From contig CAZPOP010000041.1 of assembly GCA_964588305.1 (NCBI GenBank), positions 1 through 16,272 of the forward strand: a stretch of 16,272 bases of DNA. Reading direction: 5' to 3'. This DNA is from SM1-73 sp964588305. GTDB taxonomy: Bacteria; Zixibacteria; MSB-5A5; SM1-73. Position 1 is the first letter of the stretch. Each line of letters opens with the position of its first letter. The notes under the pieces were generated by a model. It saw only the letters and a list, made by a program, of their open reading frames with translations, was not told the origin of the DNA and made no database searches. The translations under genes and the position numbers were made by a program. Of this stretch, positions 15,630-16,272 are shown in pieces.

Positions 15630-15879
15630 GTTCTACTTTGTGAAAATCTGCTCCCCGCCCTTGGCCGGGTGCAAAAGAACTCACATTTGAGTGATTCGAA
15701 AAACCTTCACCCCTTCACACGGAAAATGGTTTTTATCCAAAAAGCGCTTCTTTCTTCAGGAACGGCCGCACTTCGCAGGATCTGCAAGGTTTCATGAAAT
15801 GGGAAATCTGACCTGGAAGCTTTCTCGACAACCCATACGAAAGTTTTGCATTATTTCGCAAGAAGAATTCACTCTCTTT
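15630..15879 (-). other. rpmG to tRNA-Trp spacer, no gene seen
   Basis: These 250 nt hold no convincing gene, second tRNA or strong promoter. A small ACTCA/TGAGT hairpin with an AATG loop (15679-15692) is followed by TCTTTT on the minus strand and may be a weak terminator or processing signal before trnW. Confidence 0.5.
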
Positions 15880-16032
15880 CTATCGAGTCTCCTTGTGTAC
15901 GGTGTGCTTGTCACAGAACGGACAAAATTTCTTATAGGCTACCCTGTCCGGATGTTTCCTCTTATTCTTAGTAAGAGTATAATTGCGCTGTCTGCACTTC
16001 TCACAGGCTATGGTGATGATCTCTCTCGGCAT
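15880..16032 (-). CDS. rpmG: Large ribosomal subunit protein L33 (bL33), zinc-binding form
   Basis: L33 is a small 50S protein near the E site. The 50-residue product starts MPREIITIACEKCRQRNYTL and ends CPFCDKHTVHKETR. Cysteines 10, 13, 37 and 40 form two CxxC pairs, so this is the zinc-binding (C+) type, whose expression may be tied to zinc supply through a zinc-free paralogue elsewhere. The ATG at 16032 follows AGGA at about 11-nt spacing. It lies 127 nt after the upstream tuf and 250 nt before tRNA-Trp. Confidence 0.97.
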   Translation of the reverse strand: MPREIITIACEKCRQRNYTLTKNKRKHPDRVAYKKFCPFCDKHTVHKETR

Positions 16033-16086
16033 AATATCTCAATTCCTACCATCTCTTTTCCGTCCGGACAGAGGCGGATGCTCTGA

Positions 16087-16141
16087 ACCGGTCCGGGCGT
16101 TTAACACCGGTTGGTGACGAATCCGCTGATATTTGACCGGT
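16087..16141 (-). repeat. Three ACCGGT motifs in the tuf-rpmG spacer
   Basis: The palindromic hexamer ACCGGT occurs at 16087-16092, 16106-16111 and 16136-16141. The last two can form a 7-bp CACCGGT/ACCGGTG stem with a 24-nt loop in the tuf-rpmG transcript. No T tract follows. A processing or regulatory role is possible but unsupported. Confidence 0.4.
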
Positions 16142-16159
16142 GCGGCTCGTACGGCCGAC

Positions 16160-16272
16160 TCATTCTGTCACCTGGGTCACCACACCGGCTCCCACCGTCC
16201 GGCCTCCCTCCCGGATAGCAAACCGCAGCTCCTTCTCCAAGGCTATGGGGGTGATCAACTCCACGTCCATGT
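16160..16272 (-). CDS. tuf: Elongation factor Tu, C-terminal 36 residues (cut by window edge)
   Basis: The visible residues match the C-terminus of EF-Tu domain III: MDVELITPIALEKELRF, AIREGGRTVGAGVVTQV, then TE and a TGA stop at 16160-16162. The rest of the gene lies beyond the window. This copy precedes rpmG, tRNA-Trp, secE and nusG, as in many bacteria with two tuf genes, and would be separate from the copy that follows fusA. All three visible Arg codons are CGG, the same CGN preference as the other copy. It is 127 nt from rpmG with no clear terminator between them. Confidence 0.97.
   Translation of the reverse strand, partial: MDVELITPIALEKELRFAIREGGRTVGAGVVTQVTE

Noticed and set aside
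15840..15879. AATAAT as a -10 element for a promoter before tRNA-Trp
   Set aside because: The sequence 16-18 nt upstream is AAGAGA-like, with no resemblance to a -35 box.
15630..15879. A second tRNA gene before tRNA-Trp
   Set aside because: No GTTCRA T-loop or matching acceptor stem is visible in the spacer on either strand.
15691..16086. 131-aa plus-strand open frame across the spacer and rpmG
   Set aside because: It is antisense to a clear rpmG, shows no recognisable motif and has no convincing ribosome-binding site.
1..16272. Mobile element, CRISPR array, defence or biosynthetic system
   Set aside because: No transposase, integrase, spaced direct repeats or accessory genes were found; every gene belongs to the conserved rif/str ribosomal and RNA polymerase cluster.

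Overview
The window is a bacterial chromosomal housekeeping locus. Every gene lies on the minus strand, so the transcriptional order runs from high to low coordinates: tuf (3' end only), rpmG, tRNA-Trp, secE, nusG, rplK, rplA, rplJ, rplL, rpoB, rpoC, rpsL, rpsG, fusA, tuf (5' end only). This is the classical fusion of the rif block (L11/L1/L10/L12, RNA polymerase beta and beta') with the str block (S12, S7, EF-G, EF-Tu). A tuf-rpmG-trnW-secE-nusG block lies in front. I see no mobile element, CRISPR array, defence system, phage gene or hypothetical protein.

Organism: a bacterium of moderate GC content. Beta (about 1257 aa) has an insertion before the catalytic GDKMAGRHGNKG motif, and beta' (1354 aa) is full length. 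Both look more like a diderm lineage than a Firmicute or Actinobacterium. The sequences do not match a model species I can name. An uncultured candidate phylum, perhaps of the FCB or WOR-3/Zixibacteria kind, is only a guess. The rifampicin and streptomycin target residues are the wild-type, sensitive ones.

Layout: 16160-16272 is the tail of one tuf. 15880-16032 is rpmG with four zinc cysteines. 15556-15629 is tRNA-Trp(CCA). 14742-15532 holds secE and nusG (Sec channel and transcription elongation). 11959-14635 holds rplK, rplA, rplJ and rplL (L1 stalk and L11/L10/L12 GTPase stalk). 3840-11742 holds rpoB and rpoC. 1-3714 holds rpsL, rpsG, fusA and the head of a second tuf. Together these genes make RNA polymerase, its elongation factor, the ribosomal stalk, decoding-site proteins, the two elongation GTPases, the Trp tRNA and a Sec subunit.

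The most interesting content is between the genes. Most spacers are 50-260 nt, generous for a ribosomal operon, and several hold plausible RNA structures. These are a probable L1-binding stem before rplA, an L10-type leader with a terminator-like hairpin before rplJ, mutually exclusive hairpins before rpoB, a probable promoter overlapping the rpoC stop codon followed by a two-tier stem-loop before rpsL, and a terminator/antiterminator-like set before fusA. Other notable points are a 30-residue Lys/Ser/Thr-rich N-terminal extension on L7/L12, and codon use in the downstream tuf that differs from its neighbours. No gene-free stretch exceeds about 260 nt.
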